DNA of 32,044 nt from Gammaproteobacteria bacterium (GTDB lineage Bacteria > Pseudomonadota > Gammaproteobacteria > WOZS01). Location: assembly GCA_011620135.1 (NCBI GenBank), contig WOZS01000047.1, positions 1 through 32,044 on the forward strand. The letters run 5' to 3'. Below the pieces are notes generated by a model. That model had not been told where the DNA came from. It worked only from the letters and a program-made list of their open reading frames with translations, and searched no databases. The stretch's first letter is position 1. Every line of letters starts with the position of its first letter. Shown here in pieces: positions 1 to 7,864 of this stretch. The translations under genes and the position numbers were made by a program.

Positions 1-526
1 AGAAGCAATCTGGATAGCAAATCCCCAGTTCACGAACCGAGGCGGGGAGCAGGGGCTTGACCAAAAAAGGCTTATGGACGAGAAAATCCCCCAGCTCCAG
101 CACAGGCGGGAAGGGCTTCGTCATCCTGAGCGGCACCAACTCCGCCCCCCGGGAAAGGCAATACATCCAATGGTCCCCCAGGACAGTATGCTCGTCCATG
201 TGGGGCAAGGCGGCAAAAATCCGCTGCAGGCGGTGCGGCTCGAAGGCATCATCGGCATCCAGGATGGCCATCCATTGCCCCGATGCCGCTGCCATGGCCC
301 GGTTGCGGGCCGCCCCTGGCCCCTGGTGGGCAGGCTGGTGCAGCACCTTGAGCCTGGGATCGCCGATGGCCTGCAGGACATCCAGGGTGCGGTCCGTGGA
401 AGCGTCATCCACCACGATCACCTCGTGGAGATGGGCTGTCTGCTCCAGGGCGGAATGCACCGCAAGGGCAATGGTATCCTCGGCGTTGTAGGCGGCGATC
501 AGCACCGAGACGGTCGGCTGGGTCAT
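1..526 (-). CDS. Family 2 glycosyltransferase, C-terminus beyond window edge
   Basis: Reading from an ATG at 526, 175 codons stay open to the left edge, so the gene is partial. The protein begins MTQPTVSVLIAAYNAEDTI, a classic GT-A fold (GT2) opening. It has VVDDAST at residues 38-44 and the metal/nucleotide-binding DADD motif at residues 90-93, with the usual G-AARN stretch between them. GT2 enzymes of this kind transfer a sugar from a nucleotide-sugar to a growing glycan at the cytoplasmic face of the membrane. It lies 50 bases downstream of another GT2 gene on the same strand and is probably the next gene of the Galf glycan operon. Donor and acceptor cannot be told from the sequence. Unlike its two upstream neighbours it lacks the NxGGAGGF motif, so it is a different GT2 subfamily. 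Confidence 0.85.
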   Translation of the reverse strand, partial: MTQPTVSVLIAAYNAEDTIALAVHSALEQTAHLHEVIVVDDASTDRTLDVLQAIGDPRLKVLHQPAHQGPGAARNRAMAAASGQWMAILDADDAFEPHRLQRIFAALPHMDEHTVLGDHWMYCLSRGAELVPLRMTKPFPPVLELGDFLVHKPFLVKPLLPASVRELGICYPDCF

Positions 527-542
527 GACCTGCGGCCCGGGC

Positions 543-559
543 CTGTATCGGAGATACAG
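543..559. repeat. Perfect 7-bp hairpin between two GT2 genes
   Basis: CTGTATC and GATACAG pair around a 3-base loop (GGA on the plus strand) in the 50-base gap between the gene ending at 577 and the one starting at 526. No U-tract follows on the minus strand. It could tune mRNA stability or partly attenuate the operon. Its role is inference only. Confidence 0.4.
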
Positions 560-576
560 CATGGCATCCGTCCGGT

Positions 577-1515
577 TCATGATGGGCAGGATGGCGCAGA
601 AGCAGGGCCAGCCAACAGGCCATCGCGGATGCCGCACAGGCTGGCCTTGAGCTGCGCCCAGGGGTTCTTTTCGGCCACCATCGTTACTGCGATGCGAAAC
701 AGCAGGCTGGGCAGCAGCGTGGTGTAGAGATAACGCCGCTGGTGGCGCCTGGCGATCCAGATGCGGTTGCGGGTATCGTAGTAGCGCCGCTGGGGCGCCA
801 TGCGTCGACAAAAGATCCTGTAGCCCGCCAGGTGCAGCACGAAGTCCCCAGGTCTGGGATGGACGAACATGCTGTCGCGCACCAGATACACCTCGGCCCC
901 CGCCTTGCGGGCACGGTGGCAGTAGTCCACGTCATCGGCATAGATGAAAAAGGCCGCCTCGGGATAACCGATGCGCTCCACCAGCAACCTCGAGATGAAA
1001 AACCCGATGAAAGGCAGCATCATGACCGGCGCGGTGTGGGGCAAAAGGGCATGGTTGCGGATCACCACCGGCCAGTCGGCATTGTAGGTGACCAGCACCG
1101 CGGGCCAACACATCATGTGGTGTTCGCCCTCCTGGAATACGGCACTTGCACCATAGACATGGGCCGGCTGCGGCTGCACGGCCAGCACGGCGGCCAGGGC
1201 TCCCGGTGCCGCCATGGCATCGTCGTCCAGAAGCCAGAACCATTGGGCTCCTGCCTCGAAGGCCAGTTTCATACCATGGGCAAAGCCCCCGGCCCCACCC
1301 ACATTGCTGGGCAGTCGGGTGTAGTGGATGGTGGACAATTGCAGGAGACCGGCGCCGTGCAGTGCCTCTTCCGTGCCATCCGTGCTGGCATTGTCGATCA
1401 CATGGATGCGCCACAGAGGCGCACTCTGAGCCAGCAGCGCCTCGAGGCATGGTATCAGCAGTGCCTTGCGGTTGAAGGTGACCACGATGGCCGCGATGGC
1501 TGGCATGCTGTTCAT
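577..1515 (-). CDS. GlfT-like family 2 glycosyltransferase (probable galactofuranosyltransferase)
   Basis: 312 residues from ATG at 1515. That start overlaps the upstream stop by four bases (ATGA), which fixes it over the longer open frame. The N-terminus IVVTFNRK, DNASTDGT (41-48), NVGGAGGF (71-78) and the DDD metal motif (97-99) are the signature of the GT2 subfamily holding rhamnosyl and galactofuranosyl transferases such as GlfT1/WbbL-like enzymes. A second acidic cluster, YADDVDYCHRARKAG near residue 192, is the usual acceptor-side or catalytic-base region. The gene lies two genes downstream of UDP-galactopyranose mutase, which makes UDP-Galf, so a Galf donor is the most economical guess. 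It is clearly paralogous to the next gene upstream (same motif order, similar length, and similar C-terminal QLxAxLxGxxDGL). The exact linkage is unknown. Confidence 0.85.
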   Translation of the reverse strand: MNSMPAIAAIVVTFNRKALLIPCLEALLAQSAPLWRIHVIDNASTDGTEEALHGAGLLQLSTIHYTRLPSNVGGAGGFAHGMKLAFEAGAQWFWLLDDDAMAAPGALAAVLAVQPQPAHVYGASAVFQEGEHHMMCWPAVLVTYNADWPVVIRNHALLPHTAPVMMLPFIGFFISRLLVERIGYPEAAFFIYADDVDYCHRARKAGAEVYLVRDSMFVHPRPGDFVLHLAGYRIFCRRMAPQRRYYDTRNRIWIARRHQRRYLYTTLLPSLLFRIAVTMVAEKNPWAQLKASLCGIRDGLLAGPASAPSCPS

Positions 1516-2516
1516 GAATGATGCTCGGCATTGTCCGCCCCGGTATGCTGCGGCACGTCTACAGAGATGGCGTGGGCGAGGTTCGTGGCAGGGGGCAGGC
1601 CAGCGTGAGCGCTCAGGCCGTCGTACAGGCCATCCAGGAATGCCCTGAGCTGTGCCCAGGGCTGGTCGCCATGGCGCATGGCCAGTCCCAGCCGAATGGC
1701 CAGCCCAGGCAGCGTCTCGGTCCACAGCCTGTGGCCATAATAGCGCCGCGCTGTGATGAGCCGGTTGCGCACCTCCCAGTAGCGTCTTTGCGGCGTCTTT
1801 TGCATGTGATAGAAGCGCCTCCCCAGGACAGGAATCATCTCGGCCCGGGGCAGGGGGTGATGGATGAGGCTTTTTTTGACGAGGTAGAGCGCGGCACCGC
1901 AGCGACGCAGGCGCTGGCCATATTCAATGTCGTCGCAGTCGATGAAATAGCTGGCATCGGGCAACCCGGCCAGGGCCACCAGCCGATGGGCTACCAGAAA
2001 ACCCAGGAAAGGCAGGTTCTGCACCTCGGCCACATCGGGCAGCTGGTCATGGCGCTGGATCACGGCGGGGTAGCCTGGAATGGGATGCGCCAGTACGGCC
2101 GTGCTGCAGCTCAGCACCAAACCCTCATGCTCGGCACTCCAGGCGACCGCAGCACTGCCATAGGCGGCATGGTCGAGATGGCCCGAGGCGGCATCGAGTA
2201 AATATTGAAGGGCCTGGGGTGTGGGGCAGGCATCGTCGTCCATGAGCCAATAGGCATCATGCCCCTTGCTGTAGGCCCGCTGCAGGCCATGGGCAAAACC
2301 GCCGGCCCCGCCGCTGTTGTCCTTGAGGCGCTGGTAATGGAGGCGGCCATCATCCAGCAGCCCCGTCTCGCGCAGGGCGGCCTCGGTACCATCACTGCTG
2401 GCGTTGTCGGTGAGGTAGATGGCGCCAAGGGCATCACCCTGCTGCAGCAGGGCATGCACGGTACGCAGCAGGATGTCCTTGCGGTTGTGGGTGACCACCA
2501 CGGCGGCAATGTTCAC
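1512..2516 (-). CDS. GlfT-like family 2 glycosyltransferase, paralogue of the adjacent one
   Basis: 334 residues from a GTG at 2516 that overlaps the glf stop as GTGA. The frame stays open far upstream, but that stretch lies over glf in another frame and has no homologous look, so the GTG start is preferred. Motifs: AAVVVTHNRK at the N-terminus, DNASSDGT (37-44), NSGGAGGF (about 67-74), DDD (93-95) and FIDCDDIEYGQRLRRCG further on. This is the same GT2 subfamily as the downstream gene and resembles galactofuranosyl/rhamnosyl transferases. Two paralogous transferases beside glf would fit a polymer with two linkage types, or a priming plus an extending enzyme. The last 25 or so residues, past LPPATNLAH, look like a poorly conserved tail. 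Confidence 0.85.
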   Translation of the reverse strand: MNIAAVVVTHNRKDILLRTVHALLQQGDALGAIYLTDNASSDGTEAALRETGLLDDGRLHYQRLKDNSGGAGGFAHGLQRAYSKGHDAYWLMDDDACPTPQALQYLLDAASGHLDHAAYGSAAVAWSAEHEGLVLSCSTAVLAHPIPGYPAVIQRHDQLPDVAEVQNLPFLGFLVAHRLVALAGLPDASYFIDCDDIEYGQRLRRCGAALYLVKKSLIHHPLPRAEMIPVLGRRFYHMQKTPQRRYWEVRNRLITARRYYGHRLWTETLPGLAIRLGLAMRHGDQPWAQLRAFLDGLYDGLSAHAGLPPATNLAHAISVDVPQHTGADNAEHHS

Positions 2517-3604
2517 AATAATCCATCCTTGATGCGCTGCGCCGCCGCAAGGGCTGCGCCCACCACCTGGTCCATATTGTAATAGCGATACTGGGCCAGA
2601 CGCCCCACGAAGGTCACGCCGGCTTCCTGATGTGCCAGCTGCTTGTAGCGCTGGTAGAGCGCCTCGTTGCTGGGATTCGGGATGGGGTAGTAGGGATCGC
2701 CCTGGGCTTCTGGGTATTCGATGACAATGGACGTGCCGGGATGCTGCTCGCCTGTGATGTGCTTGAACTCGGTCGTGCGCGTCCAGGGCACGTCTGGGCC
2801 TGGGTCGTTCACGGTGGCCACCGGCTGGTATTGGGGCGTATCCGGCAGGTGGCGATGGACGAAGCGCAGCGAGCGATAGGGCAAGGCCCCGAAGCGGTAG
2901 CCGTAATAGGCATCCACGGGACCTGTGTAGACCACATGGCGGAAGCGCGAGCAATCGCCGAGGGCTGCAAAGGGCGTGGCCAGTTCCACCTGGATCAGGG
3001 GATGATCCAGCATGTTGCGGAACATGGCGGTATAGCCATTCCGGGGTATGGCCTGGAAGCTGTCTGTGAAATAACGATCGTCGTCGTTGGTGCGCACCGG
3101 GATGCGCCCGGCCACCTGGGGGGCGAGCTGCGACAGCTCGAGACCCCATTGCTTCTTGGTGTAGTGGCGGAAAAACAGCTCGCACAGTTCGGCACCCACC
3201 CGGGAGAGCACCACATCCTCGCTGGTGCACATGGGCCGCACCTCGGCAACCTGGGCAAGGAAGGCGATCATACCCTGTTCGTCGAGATCCCAGCCATAGA
3301 GCTGGTTGATGGTGGTGCGATTGATGGGCAACGGCAAGAGCCTGCCGGCCACCCGGGCCAGGACACGGTGCTCGTAGGGCCGCCAGGCGGTGAAGCATGA
3401 GAGATAGCCGAAGATGCGCTCGCTCTGGGTATGGAACAGATGGGGCCCGTAGCGGTGCACCAGGATGCCGTGGTCATCCAGTTCATCATAGGCATTGCCA
3501 CCCACATGCTCGCGCTGCTCGACCAGCAGCACCCGCAGCCCTGCCGCGGCGAGCTGGCGGGCCACCACCGCACCTGCAAAACCAGCTCCCACCACCAGGA
3601 TCAC
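2513..3604 (-). CDS. glf: UDP-galactopyranose mutase
   Basis: 363 residues, normal length for bacterial Glf. It opens with the FAD dinucleotide fold MILVVGAGFAGAVVARQL (GxGxxG at residues 6-11), then VEQREHVGGNAYDE and the family-typical HRYGPHLFHT and PINRTTINQLYG segments. The C-terminal VGRLAQYRYYNMDQVVGAAL matches the conserved end of the family. The flavoenzyme interconverts UDP-Galp and UDP-Galf in the cytoplasm, supplying the donor for galactofuranosyltransferases. Start is a GTG at 3604 overlapping the upstream stop (GTGA). It sits between a GT4 gene upstream and two GlfT-like genes downstream, all linked by 4-base overlaps, which argues for one translationally coupled operon. Confidence 0.96.
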   Translation of the reverse strand: MILVVGAGFAGAVVARQLAAAGLRVLLVEQREHVGGNAYDELDDHGILVHRYGPHLFHTQSERIFGYLSCFTAWRPYEHRVLARVAGRLLPLPINRTTINQLYGWDLDEQGMIAFLAQVAEVRPMCTSEDVVLSRVGAELCELFFRHYTKKQWGLELSQLAPQVAGRIPVRTNDDDRYFTDSFQAIPRNGYTAMFRNMLDHPLIQVELATPFAALGDCSRFRHVVYTGPVDAYYGYRFGALPYRSLRFVHRHLPDTPQYQPVATVNDPGPDVPWTRTTEFKHITGEQHPGTSIVIEYPEAQGDPYYPIPNPSNEALYQRYKQLAHQEAGVTFVGRLAQYRYYNMDQVVGAALAAAQRIKDGLL

Positions 3605-4599
3605 GCCGCCTCGAGCTCCATGTACAGCGCTGCATAGCGTTGCAGCATGGTCTGCTCATCAAAGTGTTCGATGACCCATTGCCGGGCCTGCTGGCCCATC
3701 TGGTGGCGCAGGGCGACATCGTCTGCCAGGGTGCGGATGGCCTGGGCATAGGCGCCGATGTCGTCTCCGGGCACCAGGAAGCCTGTCTTCCCATGGCAGA
3801 CAGTATCGCACAGGCCAGGCACATCGGCAGCCACCACCGGCAGGCCACAGGACTGAGCCTCCACGGCGGCAAGCCCGAAGCCCTCGAGCCGGCTGGGTGC
3901 CACAAGCATGTGGGCCGAGCGATACAGGTCGGCCAGAGCGGCAGGTTGCGCCAGTCGATCCAGGACCACGGCCCCTGGCGGTGCCGGGACAATGGCACGG
4001 CCTGCTGTGGCGCAGAGCAACTCGAATCCGGCACCCAACCGATGCATGATGGGCGCCAGGCGATCTACCCCCTTGCGGTAACTGGGCTTGCCCACGAAAA
4101 GCAGCCGCACAGGAGGGGTTGTTGGCAACGATATGGCGCGGGGTGAGAAAAGCGATGGATCGATGCCATTGACAATGGTCCGCAGCTTGTGTGGCGCAGG
4201 CGCATAGGCGGCGATGAGCCCTTGCTGCGTCGATGGGCTGACCGCGATGATGCGCCAAGCCCTTCGCAACGCCACGCGTTCGTAGCTGCGAATCAGCAGG
4301 CGGTGATAGAGGCGCTGTAGTCCATTGGATGTCGGCGTGCCGCTGAGGTGGTGAACCGTCACGACCAGCGGCAGCCCATGGCAGGCCAGCCCCATGGCAT
4401 GCCAGCTGTTGCCATGGATGATGGTGGTGCCGGCTGGTGGCTTGAGCGCGGCCAGCAGCCATGGTGCCAACTCAAGGGCATGGGGCAGCCAGGTAATCCT
4501 GGCGCGATACCCAAAGCCCTCGAGCCCCTGGGCCAGGCGCTGGGTATAGACATCGGTGCCGGTGCCGGTGCGGATGGTGGGCAGCCAGATCAGTCCCAT
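3601..4599 (-). CDS. Family 4 glycosyltransferase (GT-B fold)
   Basis: 332 residues from ATG at 4599. An AGGG about 13 bases upstream is a weak ribosome site. The frame is open further upstream, but that part reads into the divergent promoter region. The N-terminal Rossmann domain begins LIWLPTIRTGTGTDVYTQRLAQGL. The C-terminal donor domain contains LLFVGKPSYRKGVDRL and the EX7E motif EGFGLAAVE, followed by GLPVVAADVPGLCDTV and GKTGFLVPGDD, all standard for GT4 enzymes. It is the first gene of the minus-strand glycan operon, directly before glf, and likely adds a sugar early in the same glycan. Sugar specificity cannot be read from these motifs. Confidence 0.88.
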   Translation of the reverse strand: MGLIWLPTIRTGTGTDVYTQRLAQGLEGFGYRARITWLPHALELAPWLLAALKPPAGTTIIHGNSWHAMGLACHGLPLVVTVHHLSGTPTSNGLQRLYHRLLIRSYERVALRRAWRIIAVSPSTQQGLIAAYAPAPHKLRTIVNGIDPSLFSPRAISLPTTPPVRLLFVGKPSYRKGVDRLAPIMHRLGAGFELLCATAGRAIVPAPPGAVVLDRLAQPAALADLYRSAHMLVAPSRLEGFGLAAVEAQSCGLPVVAADVPGLCDTVCHGKTGFLVPGDDIGAYAQAIRTLADDVALRHQMGQQARQWVIEHFDEQTMLQRYAALYMELEAA

Positions 4600-4786
4600 G
4601 GCCGACAATTCGCCCTTGATGGTATGCCTTGTGCCATTTGTGGATGATGCATCCCGGTGCGATGATACGCCAGATCGCTCTGGACTGTCATCGTTTCTGC
4701 AGGGGTCCAGGGCAGGAGTCATCGTCGGCACGGTAGTTGCTTGCCATGGGGCGTGCCACTTGGCGCGCACACCCCAGGAGCACTGT

Positions 4787-5545
4787 ATGTCAGTCATCCG
4801 CCTATTGCTTGTTTGCCTGGCCTGTCTGCCTGCTGCAGGCGCCCATGGGGCCCGGCTCTCCATTGCTGCAGCCGCCGACCTCAAGTTTGCCATGGAAGAC
4901 CTCATCGCCACATTCGGGAAGGACCATCCAGCAGACACGCTGGCGGCGACCTATGGCTCTTCTGGAGCCTTCTACGCCCAGATCCGCCAGGGCGCGCCCT
5001 TTGACCTGTTTTTCTCTGCAGACAGCAGCTATCCCGCCAAACTGCTCCAGGAAGGCATGGCAGCCTCCGCAGTCAAGCCCTATGCCACAGGACGCCTCGT
5101 ACTGTGGAGCGCCAGGCGGGATGCCAGCCGTATGACGCTGGCCGATCTCGCCGAGCCATCCATCGAGCGCATCGCCATCGCCAATCCCAAGCATGCCCCC
5201 TATGGGCGCTGCGCCGCAGAAGTGCTGCACAAAGCCGGCCTGTGGGACAGGGTGCAGCCGAAGCTGGTCTATGGCGAGAACATCGCCCAGACTGCCCAGC
5301 TGGTGGAGACCGGCAACGCCGAGGTCGGCCTGATCGCCCTGTCGCTGGCCCGCCATCCGGAGATGGCCCGCAGGGGCGGCTATCTGCTGATACCCGAAAA
5401 CCTGCATACACCCCTGGAGCAGGGCTTCATCATCACAAGACACGGCAAGGACAACTTGCTTGCGGCATCCTTTGCCGCCTTCATGGAGACACCCGCTGCC
5501 CGGGAGGTTCTGGGACGCCATGGCTTCACGTTGCCAGCCAGATAG
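4787..5545 (+). CDS. modA: Molybdate ABC transporter, periplasmic substrate-binding protein
   Basis: 252 residues from ATG at 4787, preceded by AGGAG at a good distance. The longer open frame upstream runs over the divergent promoter and is rejected. A signal peptide (MSVIRLLLVCLACLPAAGAHG) is followed by LSIAAAADLKFAMEDL, YGSSGAFYAQIRQGAPFDLFFSAD and YATGRLVLWS, the oxyanion-binding layout of ModA. Later come ANPKHAPYGRCAAEVL and YGENIAQTAQLVETGNAEVGLIALS. The protein captures molybdate or tungstate in the periplasm and delivers it to ModB. It is followed after about 80 bases by modB. The Mo cofactor would serve enzymes encoded elsewhere, since no molybdopterin genes are in view. Confidence 0.93.
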   Translation: MSVIRLLLVCLACLPAAGAHGARLSIAAAADLKFAMEDLIATFGKDHPADTLAATYGSSGAFYAQIRQGAPFDLFFSADSSYPAKLLQEGMAASAVKPYATGRLVLWSARRDASRMTLADLAEPSIERIAIANPKHAPYGRCAAEVLHKAGLWDRVQPKLVYGENIAQTAQLVETGNAEVGLIALSLARHPEMARRGGYLLIPENLHTPLEQGFIITRHGKDNLLAASFAAFMETPAAREVLGRHGFTLPAR

Positions 5546-5574
5546 CGCCTTGCCCGACCTGGCCGCCGGCTCCG

Positions 5575-5592
5575 CTGCTGGCATGCCAGCAG
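5575..5592. repeat. 18-bp perfect palindrome between modA and modB
   Basis: CTGCTGGCATGCCAGCAG reads the same on both strands. It lies in the 81-base gap between the modA stop and modB start. As RNA it could fold into a tight stem; as DNA it could be a protein-binding site. There is no U-tract. Its core GGCATGCC recurs in the cysK upstream palindrome. Confidence 0.6.
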
Positions 5593-5626
5593 GCAATCGG
5601 CACGAAGACCGCTGCGCCATGCCACC

Positions 5627-6307
5627 ATGCTGCTGAGCGCTGACGACTGGCAGGCTGTCTGGCTCACCGCACGCCTGGCCAGCGTGGTGACGCTGATCCT
5701 GCTGGTACTGGGCACGCCCCTTGCCTGGTGGCTGGCGCGCACCACAAGCAGCCTCAAAAAACCGCTGGGGGCCGTGGTGGCCTTGCCCCTGGTGCTGCCA
5801 CCTTCGGTGCTGGGCTTCTACCTGCTGCTGGCCATGGGGCCCAATGGGCCGCTGGGACGCCTCAGCGCGGCGCTGGGACTGGGCCTGCTGCCCTTTTCCT
5901 TCTGGGGACTGGTAGTGGCCTCGTTGTGCTATTCGCTGCCCTTCATGGTGCAACCATTGCAAAACGCCTTCGAGGGCATCGGCAAGCCGTTCCTGGAAGC
6001 GGCGGCCCTGCTGGGCGCTGCCCCACTGGATGCCTTTTGTACTGTGGCCGTGCCCATGGCCTTGCCGGGCTTTCTTGCCGCCGTGGTGATGACGTTTGCC
6101 CATACGGTGGGTGAGTTCGGTGTGGTGTTGATGATCGGCGGCAACCTGCCCGGCATCACCCGGGTGGCCTCGCTGCAGCTCTATGATCATGTGGAAGCCC
6201 TGGAATATGCGGCCGCCCATCGCCTGGCGCTGGTGATGGTGACTTTCTCGTTCCTGGTGCTCTTGGCGGTACATGCACTGCGCCCCGATGCCAGGCGACG
6301 GGATTGA
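5627..6307 (+). CDS. modB: Molybdate ABC transporter, membrane permease
   Basis: 226 residues, a typical ModB size, with about five hydrophobic segments. The EAA loop that contacts the ATPase is clear: EAAALLGAAPLDAFCTVAVPMALPG near residues 124-148, then FAHTVGEFGVVLMIGGNLPG, strongly characteristic of ModB/CysU-like permeases. It forms the translocation pore for molybdate received from ModA. The expected third gene, modC (the ATPase), does not follow. The next gene is an exported nuclease/phosphatase, and no other ABC ATPase of the Mod type lies in this window. Confidence 0.93.
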   Translation: MLLSADDWQAVWLTARLASVVTLILLVLGTPLAWWLARTTSSLKKPLGAVVALPLVLPPSVLGFYLLLAMGPNGPLGRLSAALGLGLLPFSFWGLVVASLCYSLPFMVQPLQNAFEGIGKPFLEAAALLGAAPLDAFCTVAVPMALPGFLAAVVMTFAHTVGEFGVVLMIGGNLPGITRVASLQLYDHVEALEYAAAHRLALVMVTFSFLVLLAVHALRPDARRRD

Positions 6308-6410
6308 TCTCATGCCTCTGTTGACACTCGACCGCTTTCACCACCTTGTCACATCGGGTACGTATCATGGCAACTGCAGACGACAGGACAGGTCATGGGG
6401 GAGAATGCAG

Positions 6411-7604
6411 ATGAGCAGATGGACCAGGTGGCTGATGGTGTTTATGGCGATGGCATGCGGTGCGCCCATGGCGCAGGATCAAGGGGCAGGCCAGCAGGCC
6501 ACCTGGCGGTTTGCCACCTTCAACGTCTCGATGTACCGCGAGACGCCGGATGCCCTGGTCCAGGAGTTGGCCGGCCCCGGTTCCGACCAGGTGCGCAATG
6601 TGGCCGAGATCATCCAGCGCACAGCACCGGATGTGCTGCTGCTCAATGAGTTCGACTATGATGCCGCCGGGGAAGCGTTGCGGCTGTTCCGGCAGCGTTT
6701 CCTGGAGGTGAGCCAGCATGGCGCCACGCCCATCCACTACGAATACGCCTATGCGGCACCATCAAACACCGGCGTGCCCTCGGGCATGGATCTCAACGGC
6801 GATGGTCAGGCGAACACCGCAGACGATGCTCTGGGTTTTGGGCAATTCCCCGGTCAGTATGCCTTTGCCATCCTGTCGCGCTTTCCTTTACAGCTGGACC
6901 AGTTGCGCAGTTTCCAACTCTTCTTGTGGAAGGACATGCCCCAGGCCCTGCTACCGACTGATTTCTATAACCAGCAGCAACAGGACATCCTGCGCCTGTC
7001 TTCCAAGAACCACGTCGATTTGCCCGTGGTTTTGCCCGATGGCCGCCTGGTTCATCTGCTGGCAAGCCACCCCACGCCGCCCACCTTCGATGGCCCTGAA
7101 GACCGCAATGGGCGGCGCAACGCCGATGAGATCCGGCTGTGGGCCGACTACAGCACCCCTGGGCAGGGCGATTACTTGCGCGACGACCAGGGACGCAGCG
7201 GGGGCCTTGCCCAAACAGCGTCCTTCGTGGTGCTGGGCGACATGAACGCCGACCCCAACGATGGCGACGCCTGGCCGGGAGCCATCAAGCGCCTGCTGGA
7301 CAGCCCGCGCATCAATCAGGCCGTGGCCTACGGCAACCTGGCGCCCAGGGCGGCGGGTGGGACAAGCTATGCGCGGCGCAACTCCAGCCATCTCGGCGAC
7401 CCGGCCAACGATACCGCCGCCTTTGCAGGCGGCCTGCGGGTGGATTATGTGCTGCCCTCCAGCAATCTCGATGTGGCAGGCTCGGGCATTTTCTGGCCCG
7501 ATCCCCAAGACCCCCTGGCCCCTCTGGTGGCCTGGCCCGAGGGCGGCGCGCCCGCCAGCTCGGACCATCACCTGGTGTGGGTGGATGTGCGGACAGGCTC
7601 GTGA
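6411..7604 (+). CDS. Exported endonuclease/exonuclease/phosphatase family protein
   Basis: 397 residues from ATG at 6411. GGGGGAG at 6397-6403 is seven bases ahead of it, better than for the ATG at 6405. The signal peptide is MSRWTRWLMVFMAMACGAPMAQ. EEP-fold landmarks in order: FATFNVS (35-41), VLLLNEFDYD with the catalytic Glu (80), FVVLGDMNADP with Asp/Asn, VDYVLPS, and the terminal SSDHHLVWVDV catalytic His region. Members cleave phosphodiester or phosphomonoester bonds with a divalent metal. This exported subfamily may scavenge phosphate or nucleotides. An insertion at residues 127-138 (DLNGDGQANTAD) matches an EF-hand/dockerin calcium loop. It sits about 100 bases after modB on the same strand, with no obvious functional link. 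Confidence 0.85.
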   Translation: MSRWTRWLMVFMAMACGAPMAQDQGAGQQATWRFATFNVSMYRETPDALVQELAGPGSDQVRNVAEIIQRTAPDVLLLNEFDYDAAGEALRLFRQRFLEVSQHGATPIHYEYAYAAPSNTGVPSGMDLNGDGQANTADDALGFGQFPGQYAFAILSRFPLQLDQLRSFQLFLWKDMPQALLPTDFYNQQQQDILRLSSKNHVDLPVVLPDGRLVHLLASHPTPPTFDGPEDRNGRRNADEIRLWADYSTPGQGDYLRDDQGRSGGLAQTASFVVLGDMNADPNDGDAWPGAIKRLLDSPRINQAVAYGNLAPRAAGGTSYARRNSSHLGDPANDTAAFAGGLRVDYVLPSSNLDVAGSGIFWPDPQDPLAPLVAWPEGGAPASSDHHLVWVDVRTGS

Positions 7605-7864
7605 CCGCCGGCTGCCTGCAGGGTACCCATGACGGTGCCACAATGACGAGCCAAGCGATGCGTCATGGGGCTACCAGCGAAAGGTGGCGTTGCTGATGGC
7701 CCTTGCCGCCATCAAGGGCCATCATCCGGTGTGACGCGGCTTGCCCATGGCGCCGCAGTCCTCGCCTTTCTAAGCCCTTGGGTAAAGGCAGATAGAGCGC
7801 GGCCACCCCAGCTCCTGCCAGCCTCCCTCGTCACTGGGCTTGCAGGGTGTCACTGAAAGCCGAA
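7605..7864. other. Intergenic region between convergent genes
   Basis: No credible gene. The reading frames here lack ribosome sites and homologous motifs. It separates the plus-strand nuclease gene from the end of lipA on the minus strand and contains the strong hairpin at 7694-7724. Confidence 0.6.
7694..7724. terminator. 12-bp perfect hairpin, likely bidirectional terminator without U-tract
   Basis: TGATGGCCCTTG pairs perfectly with CAAGGGCCATCA around a 7-base loop. It lies between convergent transcription units (nuclease gene ending at 7604, lipA ending at 7865), where a two-way terminator is expected. No run of T follows on either strand, so it is not a textbook intrinsic terminator. 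It could instead be an RNA-stabilising stem. Confidence 0.55.

Noticed and set aside
742-1521. 259-codon plus-strand frame inside the GT2 gene
   Set aside because: Antisense to a gene with intact motifs; no recognisable protein.
2517-3398. N-terminal extension of the second GlfT-like gene over glf
   Set aside because: The extra residues are a frame-shifted reading of glf, and a GTG overlapping the glf stop starts exactly at the conserved GT2 N-terminus.
4600-4786. Molybdenum-cofactor riboswitch or ModE site upstream of modA
   Set aside because: I could not see the conserved riboswitch core or a ModE palindrome; only a 5-bp stem (4670-4683) is present.
4802-6313. 503-codon open frame on the minus strand across modA and modB
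   Set aside because: It lies antisense to two well-supported genes, its product is rich in His/Gln/Gly with no domain, and such long shadows are common in GC-rich DNA.
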